A stretch of DNA of 64,000 nucleotides, from assembly GCA_000231825.2 (NCBI GenBank), contig JH720319.1, positions 620,001-684,000 on the forward strand. Reading direction: 5' to 3'. The position numbers and the translations under genes are program-made. This DNA comes from Tetrahymena elliotti 4EA (taxonomy: Eukaryota > Ciliophora > Oligohymenophorea > Hymenostomatida > Tetrahymenidae). Under the pieces are notes generated by a model. That model did no database searches. It was given only the letters and a program-made list of their open reading frames with translations, and was not told where the DNA came from. The stretch's first letter is position 1, and each line of letters starts with the position of its first letter. Positions 62,801-64,000 of this stretch are shown in pieces.

Positions 62801-62930
62801 TTGAAGCAAGAAATTAAATAAAAATCATGTCTTAAAGTGCTTGAATCATCAAATATTTTTTGGCTATGTTATGTTGTGTTCATTTTTATTTTTTACTTTT
62901 GTTTTTTCATTTTGTTTTAATTATAATTTC

Positions 62931-62966
62931 TAAAATATTTCAAAATATTTCAAAATATTTCAAAAA
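62931..62966 (+). repeat. Short tandem repeat, unit CAAAATATTT
   Basis: TAAAATATTT is followed directly by CAAAATATTT twice and CAAAAA, giving about three and a half copies of a 10-bp unit. Confidence 0.8.
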
Positions 62967-63726
62967 CAATTGTCCAAATTATTTAAGATTTGTATATAAA
63001 ACATTTTTGTAAATATAAAAATGTAGCTATTATTAAGTTAATTTTTTTACTTGAGTACAAGAAACATTTCTCTGCGTAGTTAATGCTAAATTTTAATAGA
63101 ATACATTTTCAGTTTTTGAAAAATACTAATAAATTTTCATTGAAAACAAAAAATTTGTGATGGATTTTTCACTATTTTTAATTCGAACAAGAAACAATAA
63201 TTTAAGAACAAAAAAATAGGAGATAAAAGTAATTTCTTTATTTATCAAATATACTAATTTTTATTTTTCTTATTACTGTGTTTGTATAGAATTAAAAATT
63301 TTTGGGAATAAAATAACACTTGTTCAAAAATTAAAATAATGCTATAATCAAAATTTTATTTCACACCTCAAAATTTTCTAAATTACACAATTACTGAAAT
63401 ACTCCAATATTTTGTAAATTTGAAGTTTTTACTTTTTCATTTTAATGTCTAATATTACTGATTAAAATAATTAGCAGTATGTGATTCTTCACATATTTAA
63501 ATAAGGTGAATAAAAAAATCATTAAAAAATATATTAATGGAATGTATGTAACTAAAGTAAGCAATTTATTTGCAGTTTAAACAAAAGTTTTTAACTATTT
63601 TATGATTTACATTAGATATTGTGTTAAGAAAGAATAAAGTGTTAATTTACTTATTTCTATAAATTTATGAAATTATTTACTGGTTTATTTAAGATTTAAA
63701 CCATATTTGCTGTTTTTGTAATTTAT

Positions 63727-63785
63727 TACTTCTATGCAAGTAAGCAATATTTCTAAGCAGATAAATAATACTTCTATGCAAGTAA
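63727..63785 (+). repeat. Exact 17-bp direct repeat, 42 bp apart
   Basis: TACTTCTATGCAAGTAA occurs at 63727-63743 and again at 63769-63785. The spacer carries a partial third match (TTTCTAAGCAGATAA). No gene is attached. Confidence 0.8.
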
Positions 63786-64000
63786 ATATTATTTATAAAA
63801 GTATTATTATAATTAGATTCTCAACTTCAAAACTTCAAGGTTACTTTGTTTAGTATTTTATAGCTTTATTAAGCATGAATAGACAGATAAGGTATTATCA
63901 AACATCAATTAGAGTTCTTTAGGAGACCATGCATTAAAATAAAATTAGTTACAACCAGAAATTGTATAGAACTTAATTAAATTAAGAGTGTAATTATTAT

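Larger units (their letters stand above)
59862..64000. other. Long region without a recognisable gene
   Basis: Over 4 kb of AT-rich DNA with no frame showing both biased codons and splice signals. The part 59760-59940 is slightly richer in G and C (GACGCG, CATGCGTGTGTGG, GTCGGTCTCTCTCGTATGCATGC) and may be promoter DNA. Beyond 60000 only simple-sequence repeats were seen. It may contain the promoter of a gene beyond the window. Confidence 0.45.

Noticed and set aside
1..64000. Search for telomere repeats (CCCCAA/GGGGTT), tRNA and rRNA genes, transposons and CRISPR arrays.
   Set aside because: None found by eye on either strand.

Overview
The window looks like macronuclear DNA of a ciliate, most likely a Tetrahymena or close relative. 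The base composition is extremely AT-rich. Open frames only make sense if TAA and TAG encode glutamine and TGA is the sole stop. Genes are broken by many short AT-rich GT...AG introns, nearly all between about 35 and 200 bp. No rRNA, tRNA, transposon, telomere repeat or CRISPR was found. All gene models below were built by hand by joining exons in phase; for almost every one the exon lengths sum to a multiple of three and end at TGA.

Left third (1-22 kb): the tail of a gene (+); a divergent K+-dependent Na+/Ca2+ exchanger-like membrane protein (-); an unknown membrane protein (-); a large calmodulin-binding transcription activator (CAMTA) with CG-1, TIG, ankyrin and IQ parts plus a long Q/N-rich linker (-, 11 exons); an unknown 350-residue protein (+); a DUF924 protein (-) whose 3' end is followed by two decayed copies of itself; a highly expressed-looking alpha/beta-hydrolase-fold protein lacking its nucleophile serine (-); a CTFxP-motif protein (-); and a small multipass membrane protein (+).

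Middle (22-40 kb): an intronless multipass membrane protein (-), a secreted-type P/Q-rich protein (+), a probable mitochondrial ATP synthase inhibitor IF1 (+), a complete 22-exon homologue of strumpellin (WASH complex subunit 5) (+), a casein kinase 1 with a Q-rich tail ending in a CaaX box (+), a pseudokinase (-), and an isolated stretch resembling the end of a nucleotide cyclase domain (+).

Right part (40-64 kb): a major-facilitator transporter (-), a P5-type ATPase with a large acidic insertion (-), a 1756-residue protein with an axonemal dynein light-chain (p28/AXDND1-like) segment (+), an intronless 706-residue PAS-like, nuclear-looking protein (-), and about 5 kb without a convincing gene. 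That last stretch contains a striking cluster of TTAATAATATTATTAA palindromes upstream of the PAS-like gene.

The genes do not form a pathway. The clearest shared theme is calcium and calmodulin signalling (CAMTA, exchanger-like protein) alongside ion transport, mitochondrial energy and endosomal actin functions. Neighbouring genes lie in both orientations with 0.3-1.7 kb spacers, as is usual for this type of genome.
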